Part shown: piece by piece, positions 34,475-44,015 of the stretch
Layout: each line of letters starts with the position of its first letter
How positions within the stretch are numbered: the stretch's first letter is position 1
From: an uncultured Actinomycetes bacterium
Lineage (GTDB): Bacteria > Actinomycetota > Thermoleophilia > Solirubrobacterales > Solirubrobacteraceae
Reading direction: 5' to 3'
Length of the DNA: 64,000 bases
Assembly: GCA_937888775.1 (NCBI GenBank)
Contig: CALAQT010000179.1
Coordinates: 36,716 to 100,715 of the forward strand
Made by a program: the position numbers and the translations under genes
Notes under the pieces: model-generated
What the model was told of the DNA's origin: nothing
What the model saw: only the letters and a program-made list of their open reading frames with translations
The model's database searches: none

Positions 34475-36052
34475 GTGAAGATCCGGGCGCAGGTCGGGAT
34501 GGTGATGAACCTCGACAAGTGCATCGGCTGCCACACCTGCAGCGTGACTTGCAAGCAGGTGTGGACCAACCGGCCGGGCGCCGAGTACATGTGGTTCAAC
34601 GACGTCGAGACCAAGCCCGGACTCGGGTACCCCAAGCGCTGGGAGGACCAGGAGCAGTGGCAGGGCGGCTGGGAGCTCGATCGAAAGGGACGGCTGCGGC
34701 TGAAGGCCGGCGGGCGGGTCAAGAAGCTGCTGTCGATCTTTCACAACCCCGACCTGCCGACGATCGACGACTACTACGAGCCCTGGACCTATGACTACGA
34801 GAAGCTGATCAACGCACCGCTGTCCAAGCGCGACCCCGTCGCGCGGGCACAGTCCCAGCTGACCGGGCGCAAGATGCAGAGCATCGAGTGGGGCCCTAAT
34901 TGGGACGATAACCTCGCCGGCGCGCCGGAGCGCATCCATCAGGACCCGCTGACCGACGGGATCCAGGACCAGGTGAAGGCGACCTATGAGCAGGCGTTCA
35001 TGTTCTACCTGCCGCGGATCTGCGAGCACTGCCTGAACCCGTCTTGTGTCGCCTCGTGTCCGTCGGGGGCGATGTACAAGCGTGAGGAGGACGGGATCGT
35101 GCTCGTCGATCAGGCCAAGTGCCGCGGCTGGCGTTTCTGCGTTTCGGGTTGCCCGTACAAGAAGGTCTACTTCAACCACCGCACCGGCAAGGCCGAGAAG
35201 TGCACGCTCTGCTACCCGCGGATCGAGATCGGCCAGCCGACGATCTGCTCGGAGACCTGCGTCGGGCGGATCCGCTACATCGGACTGGTCCTGTATGACT
35301 CAGACCGCGTCGAGGCGGCCGCCTCGACGCCGGACTCGCAGGGCCTGCTCGAGGCGCAGCGTCAGGTTTTCCTCGATCCCGACGATCCGGCGGTGCGTGA
35401 GCATGCGGCACGTGACGGGATCCCCGATGACTGGATCGACGCGGCTCGACGTTCGCCCGTGTACGCGCTCGCGCACCGCTATCGGGTTGCGCTGCCGTTG
35501 CACCCGGAGTACCGGACGCTCCCGATGGTGTGGTACGTGCCGCCGCTCTCGCCGATCGTCAACTCGCTCGAGACCGATGGGTATGAGGCCAACCCGGACG
35601 ACGTCTTCCCCGCGATCGAGTCGATGCGGATCCCGGTCGACTATCTCGCCAACCTGCTCGCCGCGGGCGACCGCGAGGTGATCCGCGATGTGCTGCGCCG
35701 TCTGGCGGCGATGCGCGGTCACATGCGCAAGCGCGAGGTGCTGGGCGAGCACGACGAGGCGATCGCCGCCGGCGTCGGCATGAGCGTGCAGGACATCGAG
35801 GACATGTACCGGCTACTCGCGATCGCCAAATACGACGACCGCTACGTGATCCCCAAGGCGCACACTGAGCTCGCCGGGCGTCTAATGGAACAGCAGGGCG
35901 CGTGCGGACTTGACTTCGAAGACGGTCCGGGCAACTGCGGGGCGATCGCCGACCCCACCGCCGAGCAGTTCATGCTCACCGACGAGCCACCCGCGCTCGA
36001 CATCATCAAGATGCTCGGCGAGCGTCGCCAGGACACCAACGGCGCAAGCTGA
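34475..36052 (+). CDS. narH: Respiratory nitrate reductase beta subunit
   Basis: 525 residues. NarH carries four Fe-S clusters between NarI haems and NarG. Cluster motifs: CIGCHTCSVTCKQ (C16-C26), CEHCLNPSCVASCPSG, CRGWRFCVSGCPYKK where Trp replaces a Cys and gives the 3Fe-4S centre, and KCTLCYPRIE...CSETCVGR. GTG 34475 directly abuts the narG TGA, so translation is coupled. Length and order match the canonical subunit. Confidence 0.97.
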   Translation: MKIRAQVGMVMNLDKCIGCHTCSVTCKQVWTNRPGAEYMWFNDVETKPGLGYPKRWEDQEQWQGGWELDRKGRLRLKAGGRVKKLLSIFHNPDLPTIDDYYEPWTYDYEKLINAPLSKRDPVARAQSQLTGRKMQSIEWGPNWDDNLAGAPERIHQDPLTDGIQDQVKATYEQAFMFYLPRICEHCLNPSCVASCPSGAMYKREEDGIVLVDQAKCRGWRFCVSGCPYKKVYFNHRTGKAEKCTLCYPRIEIGQPTICSETCVGRIRYIGLVLYDSDRVEAAASTPDSQGLLEAQRQVFLDPDDPAVREHAARDGIPDDWIDAARRSPVYALAHRYRVALPLHPEYRTLPMVWYVPPLSPIVNSLETDGYEANPDDVFPAIESMRIPVDYLANLLAAGDREVIRDVLRRLAAMRGHMRKREVLGEHDEAIAAGVGMSVQDIEDMYRLLAIAKYDDRYVIPKAHTELAGRLMEQQGACGLDFEDGPGNCGAIADPTAEQFMLTDEPPALDIIKMLGERRQDTNGAS

Positions 36053-36705
36053 TGAGCGGTCGCCGTGCCCGCCGCGCCGCTGAGACGGCGACCGTCTACA
36101 AGCTGTGCTCCCTGGCGCTGCAGTATCCCGACGACGAGCTGCTCGCCGCGCGCGGGGAACTCGCCCTCACCGCGGCCGGCCTCGCGCGCTCCCCCGCAGC
36201 CGAGGCGCTCGGACGCTTCTGCGACTGGTGGGTCGCGACCCCGGCGCTCGAGCTCGCCCAGCACTACGTCGAGACGTTCGACCTGCACAAGCGCTCCGCG
36301 CTCTACCTCACCTTCTACGCGCTGGGCGACAAGCGCGAACGGGGCATCGCGCTGCTGCGACTGAAGAAGCTCTACCGCGCAGCCGGCCTCCCGATCGAGG
36401 GCCGGGAGCTGCCCGACTACCTCCCGGCGATGCTCGAGTTCGCCTCCTTCGCCCTCCCGGGCCAGGGCGAGCTGGTGTTGCGCGAGCAGCGTCCCGCGCT
36501 GGAGCTCATTCGCGTCAGCCTGCACGAGCAGCACAGCCCCTACGCGCACGTGCTCGACGCCGTCTGCCTGATCCTGGGCGAGCTCTCGGCGCTCGAGCGC
36601 ACCGGCCTTGGGCGCCTGCTCGCCGAAGGCCCCCCGCAGGAGCTCGTCGGGCTTGAGCCGTTCGCGCCGCCCGAGGTCATGCCGGACACGGGAGCGCGGC
36701 CGTGA
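36052..36705 (+). CDS. narJ: Nitrate reductase molybdenum cofactor assembly chaperone
   Basis: 217 residues, an all-helical TorD/NarJ-type chaperone that holds apo-NarGH until the cofactor is inserted. Family segments are LCSLALQYPDDELLAARGEL, LAQHYVETFDLHKRSALYLTF and LPDYLPAMLEFAS. The ATG shares its A with the narH stop (TGATG). The C-terminus is Pro/Glu-rich. Confidence 0.95.
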   Translation: MSGRRARRAAETATVYKLCSLALQYPDDELLAARGELALTAAGLARSPAAEALGRFCDWWVATPALELAQHYVETFDLHKRSALYLTFYALGDKRERGIALLRLKKLYRAAGLPIEGRELPDYLPAMLEFASFALPGQGELVLREQRPALELIRVSLHEQHSPYAHVLDAVCLILGELSALERTGLGRLLAEGPPQELVGLEPFAPPEVMPDTGARP

Positions 36706-37394
36706 GCGCCGGAGCGATCCTGCTCTGGATCGTGCTGCCCTACGTGTCAGTGGCGATCTTCGTGGTCGGGCACGTGTGGCGCTACCGCCACGACCAGTTC
36801 GGCTGGACGTCACGCTCGACGCAGCTCTTGGAGAGCCGGCTGCTGGCCTGGGGCAGCCCGCTGTTTCACTACGGCGCGCTCGCCGCGATCGGCGGGCACG
36901 TGCTCGGCATCCTGATCCCACCGAGCGCGACCAACGCGGTCGGCATCCACGAGCACGCCTACCACCTGATCGCCGCGATCGCCGGCGGCGTCGCCGGCGT
37001 GGCGACCCTCGTCGGCTTCGTGATCCTCATCTACCGCCGCGCTACCGTGCGGCGCGTCGCGGTCACGACCACCTGGCTTGATCTCGCCGCCTACGGGCTG
37101 CTGACGATCACGATCGGACTCGGCGTGTTCGAGACGCTCGCGATCCAGGCGTTCGGCTCGAGCTTCGAGTACCGCGCGACGATCGGGCAATGGTTTCGCC
37201 ACCTGATCACCTTCCAGCCCGAGACCCACACCGTCACCGGCGCACGGCTGATCTTCCAGATCCACGCGATCAGCGCCTGGCCGCTCTACGCGCTATGGCC
37301 ATTCAGCCGCCTCGTGCACGCCTGGAGCATCCCCTTCCAGTACCTCGGACGCCCCTACATCCTCTACCGGCGGCGCTACACCGCCGCGCGCTAA
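36702..37394 (+). CDS. narI: Respiratory nitrate reductase gamma subunit (cytochrome b)
   Basis: 230 residues with five transmembrane helices. It oxidises quinol and passes electrons through two b haems to NarH. Haem-ligand His are in LFHYGALAAIGGHVLGILIP and, near the end, FQIHAISAWPLYALWPFSRLVHAW. RYRHDQFGWTSRS after helix 1 is characteristic. GTG 36702 overlaps the narJ stop by four bases. Confidence 0.96.
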   Translation: MSAGAILLWIVLPYVSVAIFVVGHVWRYRHDQFGWTSRSTQLLESRLLAWGSPLFHYGALAAIGGHVLGILIPPSATNAVGIHEHAYHLIAAIAGGVAGVATLVGFVILIYRRATVRRVAVTTTWLDLAAYGLLTITIGLGVFETLAIQAFGSSFEYRATIGQWFRHLITFQPETHTVTGARLIFQIHAISAWPLYALWPFSRLVHAWSIPFQYLGRPYILYRRRYTAAR

Positions 37395-38428
37395 TGCACG
37401 ACTGGCGCCCAGCCGCCGGCGTGGTCAAGCGCACCCTCGACGCGATCCCACCCGCGTCCGGGGCCGTGGTGATGGGCACCGGGATCGTCTCGATCGCGCT
37501 GTCGCTTGACGGCCACGAGACGATCTCGCGCGTCCTACTCGTCCTCGACGCCGTCATATGGGTGGCGCTCACCGTGCTTCTCCCAGCGCGCGCGGCGCGC
37601 GACCATGAACGCTTTCGCGCCGACGTGCGCACCCCCGCGGCGCTGACCTCCGTCGCCGGCAGCGCGGTACTAGGGACACGGCTCACCGTGCTCGGCTGGG
37701 ATTGGGCAGGCGTCGCGTTGCTCGTGATCGCGCTCTTGCTGTGGGCCGCGCTGCTCGCCCCCGTTCTGGCGCACTGGAGGACGCCCACCGTCGGCGTCTC
37801 GCTGGTGCTCACCGTCTCCACCGAATCGCTCGCCGTCCTCGCCGCCACACTGGCGATAGCTGACCAGGCTCACTGGCTGCTAGTCGCCGCGATCGCGCCG
37901 TTCGGGCTCGGGCTCGCCTTCTACGTGTTCGTCATCGCCCGCTTCGACCTCCGCCAGCTCGCCGTCGGCCGCGGCGACCACTGGATCACCGGCGGCGCGC
38001 TCGCGATCTCGACCCTGGCTGCCGGGAGGATCACGACCGGCGCGAAGGCCCTCGCGGTGCTAGGGGGCGGTAGCGGGACGCTCAAGAGCGTGTCGCTCGG
38101 CCTATGGGCGCTGACGATGCTGTGGCTGCCCGTGCTTCTGCTCGCCGAGGCGCTGCGACTGCGATTCAGCTACGACGTGCGTCGCTGGTCGACGGTCTTC
38201 CCGGTCGGCATGTACGCCGCATGCACCTTCGCAGTCGGGCAAGCCGCCCATGCAAGTGCGATCACCAGCTTCGCGCGGGCGTGGGTGTGGGTGGCGCTGG
38301 TGGTGTGGCTGCTTGTGTTCGGGGCGATGCTCCGGCGCGGTGTGCAGGTCGTGCGCGGCGAGCCGCCGCCGCCGCTCAGCCGAGACCGCATCGACGAGCT
38401 CACTCGCAGCCGACACAGCGCCATGTGA
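37394..38428 (+). CDS. TDT/SLAC1-family anion transporter in nar operon
   Basis: 344 residues with about ten hydrophobic helices. IPPASGAVVMGTGIVSIALS near the N-terminus is the signature of the tellurite-resistance/dicarboxylate transporter (TDT) superfamily, which includes the plant SLAC1 channel. The ATG shares its A with the narI stop (TAATG), so it is the fifth gene of the operon. No narK-type nitrate/nitrite antiporter is in the window, which suggests that this protein moves nitrate or nitrite. That role is inference. The C-terminal tail is polar. Confidence 0.85.
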   Translation: MHDWRPAAGVVKRTLDAIPPASGAVVMGTGIVSIALSLDGHETISRVLLVLDAVIWVALTVLLPARAARDHERFRADVRTPAALTSVAGSAVLGTRLTVLGWDWAGVALLVIALLLWAALLAPVLAHWRTPTVGVSLVLTVSTESLAVLAATLAIADQAHWLLVAAIAPFGLGLAFYVFVIARFDLRQLAVGRGDHWITGGALAISTLAAGRITTGAKALAVLGGGSGTLKSVSLGLWALTMLWLPVLLLAEALRLRFSYDVRRWSTVFPVGMYAACTFAVGQAAHASAITSFARAWVWVALVVWLLVFGAMLRRGVQVVRGEPPPPLSRDRIDELTRSRHSAM

Positions 38429-38657
38429 CCGATGTACATTCGACCGAGTCGTCAAACCCCAAGGAGGCGTCCCATGCGAATAGCGGGACCGCGACGCTGT
38501 CGAGCGGAAGCGGCGCGCTCGGCCAGCTCGATGTGACGTGGGCGTTTGCGGACCGAGCGACCAGACCGCAAGATGAGCCTCGAGGGGCTGATCGCCGCCG
38601 CGCAGGCGTGGGAGCAGATCCGTCGACCGGCCGGAGCCTACTGGGCTTCTGATAGCG

Positions 38658-39173
38658 ATGGTCTGCGCGTTGGTTTGGACGGGTAGGAAGCACGCGCACG
38701 CACGCCGACAGATGCTCCTGTGGGTTCCCGGAGATGAGCGCTCCGAGGGCGGCGGTGCCCATCCGGACGCGAGGTTCGGCGATCTCGAGTGGGCTGACGG
38801 GATCGCGTTCGGCACGCCAGTCGGGGATGGTCATCCAGCTGCAGCGCTGACGGGTCTCATCGAGGCGACCGACCCGCTGTGGAGCAGCGGATGGCTCCAT
38901 GACAAGGTGGTCACCGTATTCACCGATGAGCCCGAGCACTTCGCGCCCGACTCGGGATTGCATCCGATCTATGACGGGCTCTATCACTGGGGAGCGGTGA
39001 TCGTCGGACCGCGCGCGTTCGAGCTCGCATCCGACGCACAGCGTCGTCACGGAGTTTCCGAGAGCGGGGGGCCTCTGTCTGCGTCAAGGTTGAAGCGTGC
39101 GCAGTATCGCGCCCGCCGCCTGGCCAGGATCGCGGGAGTGTTGGCCGACAAGCGCGAGCGGCTCGAGCTGTGA
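38658..39173 (+). pseudogene. WrbA-like flavodoxin quinone reductase, N-terminally truncated
   Basis: 171 codons of which those after about residue 30 match WrbA: LEWADGIAFGTPVGDGHPAA, then TDPLWSSGWLHDKVVTVFTD and LYHWGAVIVGP, with ARRLARIAGVL near the end. The N-terminal flavodoxin strand and FMN phosphate loop (GxxxxLA) are absent; residues 1-25 are unrelated (HAHARRQ). WrbA oxidises NAD(P)H with quinones as a tetramer. Without the FMN loop this product should be inactive. Confidence 0.65.
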
Positions 39174-39205
39174 ACGTCTGATCATGCTTTGGCTAGCGTT
39201 CCGGC

Positions 39206-39393
39206 GTGAGGGCGTGCTTGTTTGACCTCGACGGCGTGCTGACGCAGAGCGCGCGCGTTGACAGCTGCCGCCTGGAAGGCGCTGTTCGACGGGTATCTGC
39301 GCGAGCGTGCGGCGAGGAAGGGTGAGCGGTTCGGGGCGTTCGATCCTGTCGCCGACTACGACGAGTACGTCGATGGCAAGCCGCGCTACGACA
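39206..39393 (+). pseudogene. Beta-phosphoglucomutase (HAD) N-terminal remnant
   Basis: GTG 39206 opens [18 protein letters not shown] with the HAD nucleophile Asp pair. A one-base slip near 39260 shifts the frame; the other frame continues [20 protein letters not shown], then [18 protein letters not shown], the cap of beta-phosphoglucomutases. It ends abruptly at 39393 where a copy of adenosyltransferase DNA begins. In many bacteria this gene is beside GH65 phosphorylase, whose remnant lies at 23500. Confidence 0.75.
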
Positions 39394-39399
39394 GGTCCC

Positions 39400-39452
39400 C
39401 TTGGAGACGCGCCCGCCGAACAACAGGCCGGTCGTGCCGTCATCACCGGGGT
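39400..39452 (-). repeat. 53-bp duplicate of cobalamin adenosyltransferase gene
   Basis: Matches 21800-21852 at all but about five positions. The minus strand encodes [16 protein letters not shown] where the intact gene has [16 protein letters not shown]. It is fused to the beta-phosphoglucomutase remnant and marks a recombination joint. Confidence 0.8.
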
Positions 39453-39460
39453 TACAGCCT

Positions 39461-39910
39461 TTAGGCTTCCTCGCGCCCCACGACCTGCCCTTCGCTGTCG
39501 AAGAAGAACACCATCGTCGGAACGCCGAACTGCGAGCGTGCCCGCTTGGCCAGCCGGTGCTCACGCCAGTTCTCGTTCTCGCTGCCGGGAGCGTGGAGCC
39601 TGAGCACAATGAGATCCGCGTCAAAGCCGGCTAGCGCGTCGCCGATTGCGGCGACTTGGTCCTCGTCTCCAACCGTCCCGTGGGGCTCCAGGCCGCTCGC
39701 GTGCATGTGCTCAAAGACTGTCTGCAGACGCTCGTCTGCGGACAGTCGCGCGGCGTCGATATCGCCGGTCAGCGATTGCAGCCAAGTCGTTAACGTCGGG
39801 GCGATGACGTAGATCTCTTGTGCCTCACCGATCAGCGGACGGATCGATTCGGGGACTTCGTTAGCGACGGCCAAGTTCTCGTCGGTCAGGACAAGCACAC
39901 GTTGTGGCAT
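39461..39910 (-). CDS. Universal-stress-like protein
   Basis: 149 residues. [17 protein letters not shown], then [20 protein letters not shown], then a central [20 protein letters not shown] and [11 protein letters not shown] make an alternating alpha/beta pattern of the UspA/HUP fold. The usual G-x2-G-x9-G ATP loop is not clear. Start ATG 39910 with GAGAGG upstream. The gene stands alone in the debris zone, downstream of the PDH operon on the same strand. Confidence 0.65.
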   Translation of the reverse strand: MPQRVLVLTDENLAVANEVPESIRPLIGEAQEIYVIAPTLTTWLQSLTGDIDAARLSADERLQTVFEHMHASGLEPHGTVGDEDQVAAIGDALAGFDADLIVLRLHAPGSENENWREHRLAKRARSQFGVPTMVFFFDSEGQVVGREEA

Positions 39911-40292
39911 CGGAATCCTCTCGGTTGGGAAGGAAGCGCTGGTCTTTGAGCGTCACGTCCCCAGCCCAGCGCGGGAGGTTGAGGGGCGGGCTAGCGTCAG
40001 TGCGGCGAATGCGCGAGATCCGGCCAAGCCCTTTTCTGGTTGCTTTGCGGGTTAGGCATGGTTGACCCTCAGTCGAGGCGCAGAAGGCGGCGGCCGAGAC
40101 GGGCAGACGCTTCTTCGCGATGCGGCCTACCGGGTGCATCGGTCTCTCGAGCGACGCGACGGATAGCCGCGGTGGAGGCTCGACGGTCGGGTCGAGCTGT
40201 TTGGCGGCGAGCGCGGCGCGGATGTGCCAAGCCGGCCATCCCAGGGGTGGGGCCGCTTCGCAGGAGGATGCCCGATTGGTCGCAGCGCCACG

Positions 40293-40461
40293 TCATGGAG
40301 GTGTCGGAGAGCGGGGTTTGATGGGCTTGGCCGGCGCCGACGCGTAGTTCGCTCGTCTGTGTGCGTCGCTGACCGTGCCGACCAGGATCTCGATCATCGG
40401 GACCTTGTCGAAGGTCGCCCATGTTCGGCACGGGCACGTCCATAACGTCGGTCGCGGTCAT
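40293..40461 (-). pseudogene. Pyruvate dehydrogenase E2 (lipoyl domain) fragment
   Basis: ATG 40461 overlaps the aceE stop (TGATG), as expected for the next gene. TDVMDVPVPNMGD is the start of an E2 lipoyl domain; after a one-base slip the next frame gives FDKVPMIEILVG. The lipoyl-Lys loop, the subunit-binding and catalytic domains are all missing. Only about 30 codons are recognisable. Confidence 0.7.
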
Positions 40462-43139
40462 CAGACGGTGGTGGGCAGCGGGGCGTCGGCGTCGATCTCG
40501 TAGCGCTCGATCGCCTCCTGCGCGCGCGCAGGGTCGATCTCGCCGGCATCCGCCAGCGACTTAAGGGCCGCGACGGTCACGTAGTGTCGATCGACCTCGA
40601 AGAACCGCCGCAGCGCACGGCGGTAGTCGCTTCGGCCGAACCCGTCGGTCCCGAGCACGTGATACGGGGCCGGCACCCATTGGCGGATCTGGTCTGCGAA
40701 CGCGCGCATGTAGTCGGTCGATGCGATCACGGGACCCTTGCGCCCGCCGAGACATTCGGAGACGTAGCCCTGCCGTGGCTTGTCGGTTGGGTGCAGCATG
40801 TTCCAGCGCTCGACCTCGATCCCGTCGCGGCGCAGCTCGGTGAACGAGGTCGCACTCCACACATCGGAGACAACGCCAAAGTCGGTGTCGAGCAGGTCGG
40901 CCGCGGCGATCACCTCGCGCAGGATCGTCCCCGAGCCGAGCAGCTGAACCCGCGGCTGCTTGGAGCGCTTGGGGCCCTCTCGCAGAAGGTACATCCCGCG
41001 CAGGATCGCCTCCTCAGTACCGGCAGGCATTGGCGGGTGCGGGTAGTTCTCGTTCATCAAGGTGATGTAGTAGAAGACGTCCTCCTGCTCGGCCAGCATC
41101 CGCCGCAGGCCGTCCTGGATGATCACGGCCACCTCGTATCCGAACGTGGGGTCATAGGCGCGGCAGTTAGGGACCACAGAGAAGAGCACGTGGCTGTGGC
41201 CGTCCTCGTGCTGGAGGCCCTCACCGTTGAGCGTCGTGCGTCCGGCGGTGCCGCCGAGCATGAACCCGCGCGTGCGGCTGTCGCCCGCCGCCCACACCAG
41301 GTCGCCAACGCGCTGATAGCCGAACATCGAGTAATAGGTGTAGAACGGCACCATCTGCACGTCGTGGGTGCTGTAGGACGTGCCCGCGGCGATGAACGAG
41401 GAGATCGAGCCCGCCTCGGTGATGCCCTCCTCGAGGATCTGGCCGTGCTGATCCTCCTTGTAGAAACTCAGCTGCTCTGAGTCCTGGGGCTGGTAGAGCT
41501 GGCCCGACGGGGAGTAGATCCCGATCTGGCGGAACATGCCCTCCATCCCGAACGTGCGCGACTCGTCGGGCACGATCGGGACGATGTGCTTCGCGATTGC
41601 CTTGTCGCGCAGCAGCGCGGCGAGCACGCGGACGAACGCCATCGTGGTCGAGATCTCGCGCTCGCCCGTGCCCTCGAGCTGGCTCTTGAAGGCATCGAGG
41701 CCGGGGACTTGAAGCGGTTGCGCTTTGCGGCGCCGCGCGGGCAGGCTGCCGCCGAGCGCCGCGCGGCGCTCGCGCAGGAGCTGCATCTCGGGGGAGTCCT
41801 CGGGCGGCTTGAAGTATTCGGCGGCGCGCACTTGCTCGTCTGACAAAGGCAGCTCGAAGCGGTCACGGAACGCCAGCAGCGCGGCCTCGGTCATCTTCTT
41901 GGCCTGATGGGTGATCATCTGTCCCTCACCGGAGACGCCCATCCCGTAGCCCTTGATCGTCTTGGCCAGGATCACGGTCGGCTGACCGGAGTGCCGGACC
42001 GCGGCGTCGTAGGCGGCATACACCTTCTGCTGGTCGAGGCCGCCGCGGTTCAGCAGCCAGATCTCCTCGTCTGACATGTGCGCCACGCGCTCGAGCAGGC
42101 GCGGGTCACGGCCGAAGAAATGCTCGCGCACATACGCGCCGTCGCGTGACTTGAACGTCTGGTACTCGCCGTCGACGCAGTCCTCCATCACCTTCACCAG
42201 CGCCCCGTCGCTGTCGGCGGCGAGCAGCGGATCCCAGCGCGAGCCCCAGATCACCTTGATCACGTTCCAACCGGCGCCGCGGAAGTCGGCTTCGAGCTCC
42301 TGGATGATCTTGCCGTTCCCGCGCACGGGGCCGTCGAGCCGCTGCAGGTTGCAGTTGACGACCCAGATCAGGTTGTCGAGCCGCTCCCGACCCGCGAGGC
42401 CGATCGCGCCCATCGACTCGGGCTCGTCCATCTCACCATCGCCGAGAAACACCCACACCTTGCGCCCGTCGGTCTCCGCGATCCCTCGCGCCTGCAGGTA
42501 TTTCATGAACCGCGCCTGGTAGATCGAGGTGATCCCGCCGATCCCCAATGACACCGTGGAGAACTCCCAGAAGTCCGGCATCAGCCACGGATGCGGATAC
42601 GACGACAGGCCGCCACGGCTGACCTCCTGCCGGAAGCCGTCGAGCTGCTCCTCGGTCAGGCGACCCTCGAGGTACGCGCGCGCGTAGTTGCCCGGCGAGG
42701 AATGCCCCTGGAAGTACACCAGGTCGCCGCCGTGGTTCTTACTGGGTGCGTGCCAGAAGTGGTTGAAGCCGACCTCGTACAGCGTCGCGAGTGACTGGTA
42801 GCTCGCGATGTGACCGCCGAGCTCCGAGGACTGCTTGTTGGCGCGCACGACCATGGCGATCGCGTTCCAGCGCACGATCGAGCGCAGCCGGCGCTCGACC
42901 GCCGGATCGCCCGGCAGCTGTGCCTCCCGTTCGAGAGGGATCGTGTTGACGTACGGGGTGTTGAGGGTCCCGATCGGCCCGGTGCCGGCGTGCTGCGCGC
43001 GCTCTATGACGCGCGCTAGGAGGTCACGTGCTCGATCCGCGCCGTCGTGCACCAGGACGGCATCGAGCGCCTCCAGCCACTCGCTGGTCTCAACCCGGTC
43101 GATATCGCCTCCGACATCGTTGGACACGTCGATGTGCAT
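40461..43139 (-). CDS. aceE: Pyruvate dehydrogenase E1 component, homodimeric
   Basis: 892 residues. AceE decarboxylates pyruvate with thiamine diphosphate and acetylates the lipoyl group of E2. The ThDP/Mg site is VWVFLGDGEMDEPESMGA with Asn in VVNCNLQRLDGPVRG. Other hallmarks are YFQGHSSPGNYARAYLEGRL, KTIKGYGMG, and ILEEGITEAGSISSFIAAGT. It is the last intact gene of a five-gene operon; ATG 43139 is seven bases past the comA stop. Its E2 partner is destroyed here, so E2/E3 must come from elsewhere if it is active. Confidence 0.96.
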   Translation of the reverse strand: MHIDVSNDVGGDIDRVETSEWLEALDAVLVHDGADRARDLLARVIERAQHAGTGPIGTLNTPYVNTIPLEREAQLPGDPAVERRLRSIVRWNAIAMVVRANKQSSELGGHIASYQSLATLYEVGFNHFWHAPSKNHGGDLVYFQGHSSPGNYARAYLEGRLTEEQLDGFRQEVSRGGLSSYPHPWLMPDFWEFSTVSLGIGGITSIYQARFMKYLQARGIAETDGRKVWVFLGDGEMDEPESMGAIGLAGRERLDNLIWVVNCNLQRLDGPVRGNGKIIQELEADFRGAGWNVIKVIWGSRWDPLLAADSDGALVKVMEDCVDGEYQTFKSRDGAYVREHFFGRDPRLLERVAHMSDEEIWLLNRGGLDQQKVYAAYDAAVRHSGQPTVILAKTIKGYGMGVSGEGQMITHQAKKMTEAALLAFRDRFELPLSDEQVRAAEYFKPPEDSPEMQLLRERRAALGGSLPARRRKAQPLQVPGLDAFKSQLEGTGEREISTTMAFVRVLAALLRDKAIAKHIVPIVPDESRTFGMEGMFRQIGIYSPSGQLYQPQDSEQLSFYKEDQHGQILEEGITEAGSISSFIAAGTSYSTHDVQMVPFYTYYSMFGYQRVGDLVWAAGDSRTRGFMLGGTAGRTTLNGEGLQHEDGHSHVLFSVVPNCRAYDPTFGYEVAVIIQDGLRRMLAEQEDVFYYITLMNENYPHPPMPAGTEEAILRGMYLLREGPKRSKQPRVQLLGSGTILREVIAAADLLDTDFGVVSDVWSATSFTELRRDGIEVERWNMLHPTDKPRQGYVSECLGGRKGPVIASTDYMRAFADQIRQWVPAPYHVLGTDGFGRSDYRRALRRFFEVDRHYVTVAALKSLADAGEIDPARAQEAIERYEIDADAPLPTTV

Positions 43140-43145
43140 CGGCGC

Positions 43146-43994
43146 TCACGTCCCCGGGTAGGTGACGACGCGGCCCCAGAGGTTCTTGGTGCCCCAGATG
43201 CCGCGGCGCAGGCACTCGAGTTGGACGATCTGTGAGTGGTCGACGAACAGGTTGACCTCGGGGCCGTAGTTCTTGATGTACCAGCCGAACACCTCGGGGT
43301 CGGCGGCTTCGAACATCACCTTCTCGAGGCCGAGCTCGCGCGCGATCGCCGCGACGACGTCGGTGCGCCAGGTGGTGACCTCCTCGGTGATTCCTTCGGA
43401 CTCGATCATGATCATGTAGGCGCCGGCGTCCAGGCAGCGTCGGGCCAGGTCGATCGCGTAGCCGACGTCGCGGGTGCCTTCCTGCTCGAGTTCCTCCGGG
43501 GTGGTGGCGCCGCCGGCGCCGAACTGGATCCCGACCTCGGATTTCGCCTTCACGCCGGCGCTGTGGACGCGCTCGACCAGGCGCAGGATGTCGTCGGTGG
43601 GGATGCTGATGAAGCCGGCGGAGATTTCGAGGATGTCGAAGCCCACGCGGGCGACCTCGTCGATGTAGCGGTCTGTGGCGTCGGGGCCCTGGGCGAGGAC
43701 GTGTTCGATGAACCCGCCGGTGGAGACGAGGACGTTGTGGTCGTGGGCGATCTCGATGATCTTGCTGAGCGCGGGCTCGGGCATCAGCGTGAACGAGCCG
43801 CCGGCGAACTTCAGTGCGTCGACGTGCTCGCCCATCGTGTCGAGCACGTCGCTGAGGTAGCGCGGTCCCATGACTGAGTAGTAGGGGCCGCGGATCTCGG
43901 TCAAGCCGCGCGTGCGTGGCTTCGACGGGCGCTCGTTGGCGCGCAGGAACTGGAAGGCAAGCTTGCTGCTTGCGGTGAGCGTGTCGGGTGTCAT
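43146..43994 (-). CDS. comA: Phosphosulfolactate synthase family protein (ComA/HSA32-like)
   Basis: 282 residues. ComA adds sulfite to phosphoenolpyruvate, giving phosphosulfolactate, the first step to coenzyme M or sulfolactate; relatives include plant HSA32. The TIM-barrel signatures are GPYYSVMGPRYLSDVLDTMG, VDALKFAGGSFTLMP, ISAGFISIPTDD, KSEVGIQFGAGGATTPEELE and YMIMIESEGITEE. ATG 43994 follows AGGAG. No later comB or comC gene is nearby, so the product's fate is open. It lies between a small CxCTGE protein and AceE. Confidence 0.88.
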   Translation of the reverse strand: MTPDTLTASSKLAFQFLRANERPSKPRTRGLTEIRGPYYSVMGPRYLSDVLDTMGEHVDALKFAGGSFTLMPEPALSKIIEIAHDHNVLVSTGGFIEHVLAQGPDATDRYIDEVARVGFDILEISAGFISIPTDDILRLVERVHSAGVKAKSEVGIQFGAGGATTPEELEQEGTRDVGYAIDLARRCLDAGAYMIMIESEGITEEVTTWRTDVVAAIARELGLEKVMFEAADPEVFGWYIKNYGPEVNLFVDHSQIVQLECLRRGIWGTKNLWGRVVTYPGT

Positions 43995-44015
43995 CTTGGT
44001 CTCCTTGTTCTCAGT

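Noticed and set aside
34022..35179. 385-codon frame antisense to narG/narH
   Set aside because: Shadow frame with no domain.
38464..38686. Two short plus-strand ORFs behind AAGGAGG before the WrbA remnant
   Set aside because: One has 20 codons, the other 37; neither has a family and they overlap other frames, so coding status cannot be supported.
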